From Bacteroidota bacterium (lineage in GTDB: Bacteria > Bacteroidota > Bacteroidia > Chitinophagales > Chitinophagaceae), in contig JAEWKC010000016.1 in assembly GCA_023386235.1 (NCBI GenBank), positions 62,001-126,000 of the forward strand: a stretch of DNA of 64,000 bases. The letters are read 5' to 3'. Of this stretch, positions 24,520 to 33,799 are shown in pieces. A model generated the notes under the pieces. That model had not been told where the DNA came from, did not search any database, and saw nothing but the letters and a program-made list of their open reading frames with translations. Numbering within the stretch: position 1 is the stretch's first letter; each line of letters starts with the position of its first letter. A program made the position numbers and the translations under genes.

Positions 24520-26019
24520 ATGGCAGATAAATCGTTTTTTAAATTAGTAAAAACGTTCAAAGGCAATTTCTGGATTGTCAGTATAATGGAACTGTTTGAA
24601 CGTTGGGCATGGTACGGAATATTTGCCGTATTAGCTTTATATCTTACCGGCTCTATAGATACGGGCGGACTGGGTTTTAGCCAGGTACAAAAAGGACAAA
24701 TCATGGGTATAGTCACCGCCATACTCTATTTTATGCCTTTAGTGTTAGGGGTAGTCGCCGATAAAATAGGCTTCAAGATTTCCCTTATTATATCCTTTAT
24801 AATCTTGGCAATTGGTTATTACCTGATGGGCACAGTTACAAGTTATAGCGGATTTTTTGCCGTATTTCTTTTTGTGGCTTTTGGTGCGGCTTTCTTTAAA
24901 CCTGTAGCTTCAGGATCTGTTACCAAATCTACAGATAATCATAATTCTAAATTAGGCTTCGGACTTTTTTATATGATGGTGAATGTGGGCGGATTCGTTG
25001 GCCCTGCCATGTCTTCCTACCTGAGAACAACTTATGGATGGAAGCTTATATTTATTCAGGCTTCCGTTGTCATCCTTTTAAATTTACTTCTTGTAATATT
25101 CTTTTTTAAAGAGCCAAAAGTAGAAAGAAGTAAAGAACCTGTAGGACAGGCAATAAAAAGTGCTTTTACCAATGTATGGGAGGCTGTAAAAGATGTAAAG
25201 CTTACTGTTTTACTTATTATAATGATCGGGTTCTGGACAATGTTTAATCAACTTTTCTATACGCTTCCTACTTTTATTGAAGATTGGGTTGACACCGTTA
25301 AACTACATGATCAAATAGCTTCCTTTGCTCCTTGGCTTGCTAACTTTATGAGTGGAGGTGGTAATAGTGTACAACCGGAAATGCTGATTAATATTGATGC
25401 CGGTGCCATTGTGCTGTTTCAAATAATGATATCTCTGCTGGTAACCAACATGCGGCATGTAACTGCCATGATCCGAGGATTTATCATAGCTATAATAGGT
25501 ATAGGCCTTACTTTTTATTTTCAGAACGGACTCTTTACCATTGTAGGTATTGTAATATTTGCGATTGGTGAAATGACCACTAACCCAACATTTTCATCCT
25601 TTATTGGCAGCATTTCTCCTAAAGGAAAAGAAGCGCTATACCAAGGTACTTATTTCCTTCCGGTTGCAGCGGGCAACTTTCTTACTACATTTATATCCGG
25701 TAATTTATATCAATCCTGGTCAGACAAGCTTACGCTCTTACAAACCGAAATGTCAGCACGCAATATTGCCATGCCTGAAATGAACGCGCAATTCTCAAAA
25801 AATGATTACTATACTATGGCCGGCGAAAAATTGGGAATGACTCCTCATCAAATAACAGAAATGCTTTGGAATAACTACCATCCGCATAAAATTGCATACG
25901 TAATTGTAGCAATTGGCATTGTAACAGTTCTGGCATTGTACATTTACGACAGAATGGTTATAAAACCAAAAGAAAAAGTTGAGATACAACCACTTCAGAC
26001 AAATAAAGATACCTTATAG
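24520..26019 (+). CDS. POT-family peptide transporter (second of three, divergent)
   Basis: The 499-aa protein keeps the ExxER element as MELFERWAWYG but has Trp-Ala-Trp where the neighbours have FSYY or FCFY. It is shorter and contains a loop with an extra segment around residues 270-295 (NFMSGGGNSVQPEML). YMMVNVGGFVGP in helix 5 supports the family. Substrate may differ from the other two. A TATCTTAG box at 24451-24458 (one mismatch to TAnnTTTG) suggests its own promoter. Its stop is 36 bp before the third copy. Confidence 0.85.
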   Translation: MADKSFFKLVKTFKGNFWIVSIMELFERWAWYGIFAVLALYLTGSIDTGGLGFSQVQKGQIMGIVTAILYFMPLVLGVVADKIGFKISLIISFIILAIGYYLMGTVTSYSGFFAVFLFVAFGAAFFKPVASGSVTKSTDNHNSKLGFGLFYMMVNVGGFVGPAMSSYLRTTYGWKLIFIQASVVILLNLLLVIFFFKEPKVERSKEPVGQAIKSAFTNVWEAVKDVKLTVLLIIMIGFWTMFNQLFYTLPTFIEDWVDTVKLHDQIASFAPWLANFMSGGGNSVQPEMLINIDAGAIVLFQIMISLLVTNMRHVTAMIRGFIIAIIGIGLTFYFQNGLFTIVGIVIFAIGEMTTNPTFSSFIGSISPKGKEALYQGTYFLPVAAGNFLTTFISGNLYQSWSDKLTLLQTEMSARNIAMPEMNAQFSKNDYYTMAGEKLGMTPHQITEMLWNNYHPHKIAYVIVAIGIVTVLALYIYDRMVIKPKEKVEIQPLQTNKDTL

Positions 26020-26055
26020 TATTAAATCCCTATCATTTAAAAAATTGATCATAGA

Positions 26056-27645
26056 ATGCACAAAGAAGAAACATTAGAAGAAATTCAGTCTTTTGAAGGC
26101 AAATATCCCAAACAGTTGTGGCATTTGTTCTTTTCAGAAATGTGGGAGCGTTTCTGTTTTTACGGAATGCGGGGCATGCTTACTTTCTTTATGGTTCATG
26201 AGCTGTTCATGAAAGAAGATCAGGCCAACCTGCAATACGGCGCTACACAGGCATTTGTATACGCTTTTACTTTCATAGGCGGCTTATTTGCCGATAAAAT
26301 ACTCGGCTTCAGGCGCTCGCTCTTCTGGGGTGGACTGCTGATGATTGCCGGAAGTCTGATACTGGCTACCGATCCACACAAGTTTTTCTTTCTGGGCATT
26401 AGTGTTACGGTAATAGGCACCGGTTTCTTTAAGCCGAACATCTCTACTATGGTAGGCCAATTGTATAAAGACGGAGACCCGAGAAGAGACGCGGGCTTTT
26501 CTTTGTTTTATACAGGTATTAACCTGGGCGCTTTACTGGGCGGCTATGTATGTGTGGCCGTAGGTAAGGGCACCTTGCTCGGAGGCGTTATTCCTGAAAA
26601 CCTGAGATGGAATATAGCTTTTGGATTTGCAGCGGTGGTAATGACTATCAGCCTTATCACTTTTATTTTTACAAAAAGACATTTAGGAACCATTGGCCTT
26701 GCACCGGTAAGAAAGCAAAAAAACAAAGTTGTGGACTATGGCGCTATCGGCAACAACCCCGAACAGAATCCTGCTACAATTGTTACAGAACCCATCAAAA
26801 ACAAAACCGATTGGGCAATGATCGCTGTATACGCAGGATCTTTGCTGGCAGTACCCGTTATCATGAAAATGGTAGCAACACCGCAATATACCGATTGGTT
26901 TATGTACATCATCGGGCCGGCCACTTTGATCTATCTTTTTTATGAAATGACCAAATGTACCAAAGCCGAAGTAAAGAAATTATCAGCAGCTTTGATATTC
27001 ATCATATTCTCTATTGTTTTCTGGGCATTTTTCGAACAAAGCGGTGGCTCGCTTAGCCTGTTTGCCGCTAACAATCTTAATGATACATTATTGGGATTCA
27101 TTCCGGCCGACCCTAATGGCGTAAACAATTCTGCCAATGCTTTATTCGTTATCATTTTTGCCTGGATGTTTGGCCTGGGATGGCTGGCTTTAGCCAAAAA
27201 AAATAAAGAGCCCAATACTGTAGTAAAGTTTGGACTGGGATTTTTGTTCCTGGGAGGATCTTTTCTTTTACTTTTTGCTACGCGTTTCTTCCAGATTGTA
27301 CCGGGTATCGCAAGCCTTGATATGTTTACGCTTGCTTATCTGGTAATGACATTTGGCGAGCTTTGCTTATCGCCGATTGGGCTTTCTACCATGACAAAAT
27401 TGTCTCCTGCAAGACTTCAGGGTATGATGATGGGTATGTGGTTTTTGGCCAGCGCCTACGGGCAATATGTAGCAGGCCTGCTGGGTGCCGGTATGGCCAA
27501 AGCCAATGAAGACGCGTCGTTAGTAGAAAAATTACTTACTTATACGGATGGCTACAAACAATTAGGCTACTACGCTATTATTGCCGGTGTGCTACTGATT
27601 ATTATTTCTCCTTTAGTTAAAAAATTAATGCAGGGGGTGAAATAA
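26056..27645 (+). CDS. POT-family peptide transporter (third of three)
   Basis: The 529-aa protein has FFSEMWERFCFYGMRGML with the ExxER proton site and LFYTGINLGALLGGYV for helix 5. It resembles the first copy more than the second (the endings LVKKLMHGIR and LVKKLMQGVK are near-identical). It lies 36 bp behind the second copy and is probably co-transcribed. Peptide import is inferred from the family. Confidence 0.9.
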   Translation: MHKEETLEEIQSFEGKYPKQLWHLFFSEMWERFCFYGMRGMLTFFMVHELFMKEDQANLQYGATQAFVYAFTFIGGLFADKILGFRRSLFWGGLLMIAGSLILATDPHKFFFLGISVTVIGTGFFKPNISTMVGQLYKDGDPRRDAGFSLFYTGINLGALLGGYVCVAVGKGTLLGGVIPENLRWNIAFGFAAVVMTISLITFIFTKRHLGTIGLAPVRKQKNKVVDYGAIGNNPEQNPATIVTEPIKNKTDWAMIAVYAGSLLAVPVIMKMVATPQYTDWFMYIIGPATLIYLFYEMTKCTKAEVKKLSAALIFIIFSIVFWAFFEQSGGSLSLFAANNLNDTLLGFIPADPNGVNNSANALFVIIFAWMFGLGWLALAKKNKEPNTVVKFGLGFLFLGGSFLLLFATRFFQIVPGIASLDMFTLAYLVMTFGELCLSPIGLSTMTKLSPARLQGMMMGMWFLASAYGQYVAGLLGAGMAKANEDASLVEKLLTYTDGYKQLGYYAIIAGVLLIIISPLVKKLMQGVK

Positions 27646-27703
27646 AACTTAAAAGAAGAATTAGTTTTTTGGAAGCTCACAAGCAAGAAGGCGCGCTCAG
27701 ATC

Positions 27704-27750
27704 ATCGCCGGAGGCGATATAATTGTTATGTGAAGCGAAGACGCTTTACA
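27704..27750. repeat. Dispersed two-hairpin repeat, copy 1
   Basis: ATCGCC-GGA-GGCGAT at 27704-27718 is a perfect 6-bp hairpin. GTGAAGCG-AAGA-CGCTTTAC at 27730-27749 is an 8-bp hairpin with one G-U pair. A related pair of hairpins occurs at 29182-29226, on the other side of the next gene. This looks like a REP-type intergenic repeat. It lies behind the third POT gene and could also act as its transcript end, though no T-run is present. Confidence 0.5.
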
Positions 27751-27838
27751 CAACAAAGAAATCACCTTAACTTCACACAACAATGAGTCAGCAAGTCAAT
27801 GACAAGTAATAGTATTCTTGCATTATTTATTGTCTTAA

Positions 27839-29020
27839 CTATTCTGCCAGGTATTCCAATAAAATTACATTGTTGTAGGCAGGGCAAAAATGGTAATACA
27901 ATAAAGCGTCCATCTTTGTAAATACTTTCTTTATTCCATACGGAAAGTAAGAAGGAATATTACCAATGAAGTAAGGATAATCGCTTTGTTCTATTTCTTT
28001 TTCAATAAATTTATCGTCTTGCAAATGCGCCGCAATTATTTCCTGCTTCAGCCCCGTTTCTACCCCCCACTTCTTTAAGGCTGCCGATAATATTGTTTTT
28101 TCAAACCACGACTGACTGGTAATGTACATGGCCTTTGTATCTTCTATCATATATTGTCTTCTTTCCTCCAACGCCTTTATAGGCTTCACTTTCATTAGTC
28201 TTGATAAATGATACATGATAATGGCCGGCTTGCCATAGTAAGGCGAAATCAACCGGGCATTTTTAAAATAATCTCGCGAATCCAGAGCTTCAATCATTAC
28301 ATTAAGCGAAGCGGAATCTACGGCCGTCCATTCAAGATGATGCGTCTGTACAAAAAATAAGGTATTGGCCAATACAGAAATATCAAACACAACAGGAAAT
28401 TTTTCACCGAACCAGGTGGAATAGGCAGGCTGATCTCTGTACTTTTTTTCAACGGTCTTTAAAGGCGATTGTGGTTGATTGATAAACTGCTGAAACAAGG
28501 CGTGAACGACCTTTACAGAGTCTGTTGAACTATTTAACGCCAGATGCGATATGGAGGTATCATCCATATCATCGGGCACGTGCGGGTCTTTTTTAATTAA
28601 CGGGATCCACCAGGAATAAGGAAATGTGTACAAAGAATCTCTTACCCAAAAATTGTAGCTGTTTCTTCCTTTTTGATTTTTAAAGCGTGGATACAGAGGC
28701 AGAGACGCCTGATACATCTTATCTACAATGGCTTTATTTCGCGGTGCCAATTGTGGATAGATTTGCTGCAATGTTTCATCAATCAACGCGTTGTAAAAAA
28801 TGGTAAGGTCTTTTTTCTTAGTAGTGTACTTTTGTTTATTATTTATAAAAGAAGGATAAATTCCTTTCAGGAAAAAATCGTCTTCTTTTACCTGCATATT
28901 TTCTACACGTTGCAGAAGAAAATGCTGCAACTGTTGCTCCGCCTGGGTTTGGGCAAACACATTTGTAGCGATAATAAAAGATAATATGAAAAATATGGGC
29001 CTCAAAAAAATTGTCATCAT
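27839..29020 (-). CDS. Exported protein of unknown function with a DxDDT motif
   Basis: The 393-aa product starts with a signal peptide ending near VFAQ. I chose the ATG at 29020 because the ATG at 29047 lies upstream of the promoter box at 29027-29034. The body is probably mostly helical. Residues 149-155 read PDDMDDT. The DxDDT element is the catalytic acid of squalene-hopene and other class II terpene cyclases, but it is also seen in other alpha/alpha-barrel proteins. The flanking conserved blocks of cyclases (QW motifs) were not seen. A secreted alpha/alpha-toroid protein is a guess. Repeats flank the gene on both sides. Confidence 0.6.
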   Translation of the reverse strand: MMTIFLRPIFFILSFIIATNVFAQTQAEQQLQHFLLQRVENMQVKEDDFFLKGIYPSFINNKQKYTTKKKDLTIFYNALIDETLQQIYPQLAPRNKAIVDKMYQASLPLYPRFKNQKGRNSYNFWVRDSLYTFPYSWWIPLIKKDPHVPDDMDDTSISHLALNSSTDSVKVVHALFQQFINQPQSPLKTVEKKYRDQPAYSTWFGEKFPVVFDISVLANTLFFVQTHHLEWTAVDSASLNVMIEALDSRDYFKNARLISPYYGKPAIIMYHLSRLMKVKPIKALEERRQYMIEDTKAMYITSQSWFEKTILSAALKKWGVETGLKQEIIAAHLQDDKFIEKEIEQSDYPYFIGNIPSYFPYGIKKVFTKMDALLYYHFCPAYNNVILLEYLAE

Positions 29021-29026
29021 TTCAAA

Positions 29027-29034
29027 CAAAAATA
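29027..29034 (-). promoter_or_regulatory. -7 promoter box 6 nt upstream of the 393-aa gene
   Basis: TATTTTTG on the minus strand fits TAnnTTTG fully. It lies 6 nt before the ATG at 29020, so the 5' UTR would be only a few nucleotides. No TTTG is present at the usual -33 distance, which lowers confidence. Confidence 0.4.
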
Positions 29035-29123
29035 GAGCAAAAAACAAAATCTGCTATTTTTATTTAAGTCTTATTACATTTTATTTCATTACTGGTATTT
29101 GTAATCCTGAATTCCGTTCATTC

Positions 29124-29226
29124 CCTGCGCCCGCAAGCGGGGATAGTCATTCCTGAAACTCATTGTTCATAAGAATTGAAAATCGCCGGAGACGATAAAA
29201 TAAGGCTACGAAGAGAGGGCGCTTCG
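29124..29226. repeat. Intergenic repeats: CCTGC-CCCGC hairpin and two-hairpin repeat copy 2
   Basis: CCCGC-AA-GCGGG at 29130-29141 is followed by GATAG, a pattern seen again at 35694-35715. Then ATCGCC-GGA-GACGAT at 29182-29196 (one mismatch) and CGAAG/CTTCG at 29209-29226 match the layout of the repeat at 27704-27750. These fill the 218-bp gap between surA and the DxDDT gene. Confidence 0.45.
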
Positions 29227-29265
29227 CAGAACGGTTAATTAGAATATTTTTATACTAACTAGATC

Positions 29266-30681
29266 TTATCTTGTTGAGAAGTGATTAAGATTTTCCTGCG
29301 AGCGTATTGTCCACTCTTTTATTTCCGGACAATCATACAGTGATTCATCTACTTTTATATAGTAGTTTCCTACGTTTCTGGTAAGCCAGTTAGCGAGTGT
29401 TTGCTGCTGTTTGATGTATAAAGCTCTTTGAGAAATTTCATTGAAATCATCTTTCAGGTTTTCCCTGTGCGGTTCTGTTTTAGAGCGCAGCGTAAGCAGG
29501 CGCACCTGTATCTTACCGTTTTGCGGGTTTTGAAACATTTGTGCTTCAGAGATATCACCTACTTTCATTGTAGTAATAGCATCAGCAATTTGCTTGTCGG
29601 TAAACTGATCCAGAGATAATACTGTTTCAAAGCCACCGCCGGGTGTTTGCATAAAAACGGCTCCGCCGGTATATTTCATATTATCATCGTCGCTGTAGCG
29701 ATTTACAGCGGTATTGAACGGAATGTTTTCTTTGATAATCACATTTCGAATACTATCGGCTCTTTCTATGGCCAGTCTTACATCATTATCATTTATGGGA
29801 GGTAGTTTCACTATATGCCTTACTACCGCGTCGTCGCCTACCTTTGAAACCATTTGAATGATATGATAGCCAAAAGAAGATTTTACCACAGGCGATACCT
29901 GTCCTTCTTTCAAACGGAAAGCAGCGTTCATAAATATCGGGTCAAAGCCGCCGACAGAGCGGTTCATAGCAATTTGTCCGCCGCTTTGTTTGGCGGAAGG
30001 CTCGTCTGAATATTGCCTTGCCAGGTCTGCAAAATTAGATTTTCCGCTTTCCACATCAGCCTTCCAGGAGTTTAATTGCGCTATTAATGCATCCTCGGCC
30101 TCTTTGGTGGGCGTAGGATCCATTATGAGCTGGCTTACCTCGTACTGGCTTTCTTTGAAGCGGAGGCTATCCTGCGGGATGGAATTATAATAAGCTTCTA
30201 CTTCAGTGGGCGTAATGCGTACATTTTTAATTATATCCTGCTGAGCGGACTGTGCTAAAACCATCTCTCTTACTTGCGGACGCATCTCTTCTCTGAACTG
30301 GTAAATGGGCTTTCCTATTATTTTTTCTACCTGTTCTTTAGAGCCGTATTGATAGATCTGCGCATTAATTCTGTAGTCCAATTGCTGATCTATCATATCA
30401 TCTGTAACAGGAATAGAATCTATTTCCGCATGAATAGCCAGCACTTTATTCTGGATAAAAGAAGCGAGAATATAACAATTGGTTCCCGGCGGAAGAAAGG
30501 TCTGACCGGAATTTTGTTTGTGTTCGGCTATTGCTAAATCAACATCTGACTTTAAAATAACACTATTGCCTACTACTGCCACTACACCATCCATCATTAT
30601 TCTGGGCTCTGACGGATTGTTTTGTGCAAAGGTTGCTGAACCTATAGCAAGCAGTATAAAAACCAGGATATTTTTTTTCAT
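29266..30681 (-). CDS. surA: SurA-like periplasmic peptidyl-prolyl isomerase/chaperone
   Basis: The 471-aa protein starts with a signal peptide (MKKNILVFILLAIGSATFAQ). A SurA N-terminal domain follows (VVAVVGNSVILKSDVDLAI), then two parvulin domains. In the first, YEVSQLIMDP, FADLARQYSDEPSAKQSGG and FGYHIIQM are visible; the second (about 285-390) has RHIVKLPPIND and a degenerate active-site region. It helps fold outer-membrane proteins such as SusC. It is 37 nt behind infB and probably in the rimP-nusA-infB transcript. ATG at 30681 was chosen over 30687 as it leaves a standard signal peptide. Confidence 0.9.
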   Translation of the reverse strand: MKKNILVFILLAIGSATFAQNNPSEPRIMMDGVVAVVGNSVILKSDVDLAIAEHKQNSGQTFLPPGTNCYILASFIQNKVLAIHAEIDSIPVTDDMIDQQLDYRINAQIYQYGSKEQVEKIIGKPIYQFREEMRPQVREMVLAQSAQQDIIKNVRITPTEVEAYYNSIPQDSLRFKESQYEVSQLIMDPTPTKEAEDALIAQLNSWKADVESGKSNFADLARQYSDEPSAKQSGGQIAMNRSVGGFDPIFMNAAFRLKEGQVSPVVKSSFGYHIIQMVSKVGDDAVVRHIVKLPPINDNDVRLAIERADSIRNVIIKENIPFNTAVNRYSDDDNMKYTGGAVFMQTPGGGFETVLSLDQFTDKQIADAITTMKVGDISEAQMFQNPQNGKIQVRLLTLRSKTEPHRENLKDDFNEISQRALYIKQQQTLANWLTRNVGNYYIKVDESLYDCPEIKEWTIRSQENLNHFSTR

Positions 30682-30718
30682 CCACATATATATTAAACCG
30701 CTAAATTAGACTATTGTT

Positions 30719-33700
30719 TTATAATGTTCTCTTAATTTCTTCTTCTTCATATGCTACTACGTGATCTCCTACAGAAATATCGGTAAAGTTTTTTACTGTA
30801 AGCCCGCATTCATAACCCTGCGCCACATCTTTCACGTCGTCTTTGAAACGCTTTAGGCTGCCCAGTTCTCCAAATCCGCCTTCCTGGCGTGGGAATACGA
30901 GGATACCGTCTCTGAACACTTTAATTTTATGATCGCGTTTAATTTTTCCTTCCAGTACATAAGAACCGGCAACGGTAGCTTTGTCAAACTTGTATACTTC
31001 GCGCACTTCCACGGTGGCTACTTCTTTCTGCTCTACCTTAGGTTCGAGCATTCCTTCCATAGCGCTCTTCAATTCATTGATAGCATCGTAGATGATGGAG
31101 TAGGTTTTAATCTGTACTCCTTCATTTTCTGCCAGCCTGGAAGCCTGCATAGACGGGCGTACGTTGAACCCGATAATAATAGCGTCGGAGGCTGTGGCCA
31201 ACAATACATCACTTTCTGAAATCTGACCAACGGCTTTATGTACCACACTTACCACAATTTCTTCAGTAGAAAGTTTCTGTAGCGAATCGCTCAATGCTTC
31301 TACCGAACCATCCACATCACCTTTGATAATTACATTTAACTCTTTAAAGTTGCCCAGTGCCAAACGTCTTCCGATTTCGTCGAGCGTAATGTGCTTACGT
31401 GTACGCAAGCCCTGCTCGCGCAATATTTGCGCGCGCTTGGTTGCTATTTCCTTGGCTTCACTTTCCTCTTCATACATTTTGAATTTCTCACCTGCCTGCG
31501 GCGCGCCGTTCAGTCCCAGCACCTGTACCGGTATGGAAGGACCGGCTTTGGTTATCCGCTGGTTTCTTTCGTTGAACATCGCTTTTAAGCGTCCGTAATA
31601 TTGCCCGGAAACGATAAGGTCTCCCTGGTGAAGCGTTCCGTTTTGCACCAGAAGGGTTGCCACATAGCCGCGCCCCTTATCAAGGGAAGCTTCAATTACC
31701 GAACCGGTAGCTTCTTTATTAGGATTTGCTTTTAAATCAAGCAACTCGGCCTCGAGCAATATTTTTTCCATCAGCAGGTCTACATTCAGGCCCTGCTTGG
31801 CAGATAATTCCTGGCTTTGGAACTTGCCGCCCCATTCTTCTACCAAAATATTCATTTGAGACAATTGCTCATATATTTTTTGCGGATTAGCTCCTTCTTT
31901 GTCTATTTTGTTGATGGCAAATATCATGGGTACGCCTGCCGCCTGGGCATGGCTGATGGCTTCTTTGGTTTGTGGCATCACGGCATCATCCGCCGCTACC
32001 ACAATAACTGCAACGTCTGTAATCTTTGCACCCCTGGCACGCATGGCTGTAAACGCTTCGTGACCCGGTGTATCCAGGAAGGTAATCTTTTTGCCCCCGG
32101 GCACTTCTACCACATACGCCCCTATGTGCTGGGTAATGCCTCCCGCTTCGCCCGCTACCACATTGGCGCTTCTGATATAATCCAGCAAGGATGTTTTACC
32201 ATGGTCTACGTGTCCCATGATGGTTACAATAGGATAACGCGAATGTAAATTTTCAGGATCTTCTTCTTCCTCTTCTTCATTTTCTTCTTCTAAATCATCC
32301 AGTCCTAAGAATTCTACTTCGTAATCAAATTCACCGGCTACCAGTTCTATTACTTCAGCATCCAGGCGCTGATTGATAGACACCATAATACCCAGTCCCA
32401 TACATTTAGCGATTACTTCGGCAAAACTTACGTCCATAAGATTGGCCAATTCGCTTACTGTGATAAACTCTGTAACCTGCAGTTTATTATCGCTGTTTTC
32501 AAGCTCATTCATAGCCGCGGCATCGGCCATTTCCTGGCGTTTTACTTTGCGGTATTGCGCTCTTGACTTTCCTTTATTTGTATTGCCGGCGAGCTTCGCC
32601 TGTGTTTCTCTGATCTTGTCCTGAATAGCTTTTTGGTCTATTTCTTTTTCTTCCTGTGTTTGCGGACGATTTCTGTTTCGGTCTCTTCTTGGACCAAATT
32701 TATTATCTTTCTGGTTGCCGCCCCTGTTTTGCCCAGATTGTTGTCCCGGTCTGTTTCTGTCGTCTTGTATGGCAGGCTTCCTGTCTTTATTAAACCCGGG
32801 CTTATCTGTAGAAGGTGTAGACGTTTTACCATCAGGCGTTCCTGCACGATCTACAGGTATTCTTTTCCGCTTTCTTTTTTCGCCTCTGCTCGTTTTAGGT
32901 CTTGTATCATTATCAACCGGTAAATCTATTTTTCCTACAATTTTAGGACCTTCCAGTTTATCGGCTTTTATTTCTATATGTTCGTGTACAGGAGCTTCTT
33001 CTTTCTTTGCTACCGGAATCTCTTTGGGTTCTTCTACAGGTTTCTGAGGCTCTGCCACCGGTTGTGGTTTTTCTTGTTTTGGTGCTTGGGTTACAGGCTC
33101 TTTTTTAACTTCCTTAACCTGGGCCGGTTTTTCCTGCTTTGGTTTAGGTGATGCCTTTTTTGGCCTTGTGGAAGAATCTATTTCAGAAAGGTCTATTTTG
33201 TGAATCACTTTAGGACCTTCTATACCTACGGATTTTGTTTCAATGAAATTATTATCGGTGGTTTTGTTTTCTTTTTCTTCGGGCTGAGGAGCCGCTGTTT
33301 CTTCGGGCTGCGGAGTTTCTTCTATTATTTCCGGAGTGGCAGGCTCAGGTACTACTTCAGGCTCTTCCTGTACGGGCGCCACAGGCTCGGGCGCTACAAT
33401 GGGCTCTGGTTCGTTGGTTTCTTCCTGAACGGGTTCTGCTACATCGGGTTTTTCTTCAACAACGGGTTTTGGTTCCGGCTTTTCTTCTTTTTTCTTTTTT
33501 TCTTTTTCAATGACTGAACCGCCAGCGCTTTTAGGAATTTCAATTTGGTCAGCTTTGTTTTTAGCTAATTTATCACTTTGAAACTCTGACTGAAGCGCAC
33601 GATACATGTCTTCGGACAGTTTTGCCGAAGGCTTTAGATCGTCTTTGTTGAATCCTTTGTCAACTAAAAAATCTATCAATGTTTCTGCACCGATATTAAA

Positions 33701-33745
33701 CTCTTTAGCTGCCGCTAATAATCTTGGTAATCTTATTTCTGACAT
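30719..33745 (-). CDS. infB: Translation initiation factor IF-2
   Basis: IF-2 is the GTPase that recruits fMet-tRNA to the 30S subunit. Started at 33745 the product is 1008 aa and begins MSEIRLPRLLAAAKEFNIG, the family's N-terminal helix domain; the ATG at 33787 adds 14 unrelated residues. A long Pro/Glu/Lys-rich linker fills residues 85-420. The G domain has GHVDHGKTS (about 508-516), DTPGHEAF and NKID, followed by domains II, III and the tRNA-binding C2 domain. It lies 54 nt behind nusA, in the standard order. Confidence 0.97.
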   Translation of the reverse strand: MSEIRLPRLLAAAKEFNIGAETLIDFLVDKGFNKDDLKPSAKLSEDMYRALQSEFQSDKLAKNKADQIEIPKSAGGSVIEKEKKKKEEKPEPKPVVEEKPDVAEPVQEETNEPEPIVAPEPVAPVQEEPEVVPEPATPEIIEETPQPEETAAPQPEEKENKTTDNNFIETKSVGIEGPKVIHKIDLSEIDSSTRPKKASPKPKQEKPAQVKEVKKEPVTQAPKQEKPQPVAEPQKPVEEPKEIPVAKKEEAPVHEHIEIKADKLEGPKIVGKIDLPVDNDTRPKTSRGEKRKRKRIPVDRAGTPDGKTSTPSTDKPGFNKDRKPAIQDDRNRPGQQSGQNRGGNQKDNKFGPRRDRNRNRPQTQEEKEIDQKAIQDKIRETQAKLAGNTNKGKSRAQYRKVKRQEMADAAAMNELENSDNKLQVTEFITVSELANLMDVSFAEVIAKCMGLGIMVSINQRLDAEVIELVAGEFDYEVEFLGLDDLEEENEEEEEEDPENLHSRYPIVTIMGHVDHGKTSLLDYIRSANVVAGEAGGITQHIGAYVVEVPGGKKITFLDTPGHEAFTAMRARGAKITDVAVIVVAADDAVMPQTKEAISHAQAAGVPMIFAINKIDKEGANPQKIYEQLSQMNILVEEWGGKFQSQELSAKQGLNVDLLMEKILLEAELLDLKANPNKEATGSVIEASLDKGRGYVATLLVQNGTLHQGDLIVSGQYYGRLKAMFNERNQRITKAGPSIPVQVLGLNGAPQAGEKFKMYEEESEAKEIATKRAQILREQGLRTRKHITLDEIGRRLALGNFKELNVIIKGDVDGSVEALSDSLQKLSTEEIVVSVVHKAVGQISESDVLLATASDAIIIGFNVRPSMQASRLAENEGVQIKTYSIIYDAINELKSAMEGMLEPKVEQKEVATVEVREVYKFDKATVAGSYVLEGKIKRDHKIKVFRDGILVFPRQEGGFGELGSLKRFKDDVKDVAQGYECGLTVKNFTDISVGDHVVAYEEEEIKRTL

Positions 33746-33799
33746 ATATAAGTTTGTAGCAGGTATTTTTTTTACAGACAAATGCAATTAGTCTGCAAC

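Noticed and set aside
24162..24722. A 186-codon minus-strand frame bridging the gap between the first two POT genes
   Set aside because: Most of it is antisense to the POT genes and it lacks family features; the gap itself carries a promoter-like box for the plus strand.
29021..29047. Upstream in-frame ATG for the DxDDT protein
   Set aside because: It overlaps the TATTTTTG promoter box, and the later start leaves a complete signal peptide.
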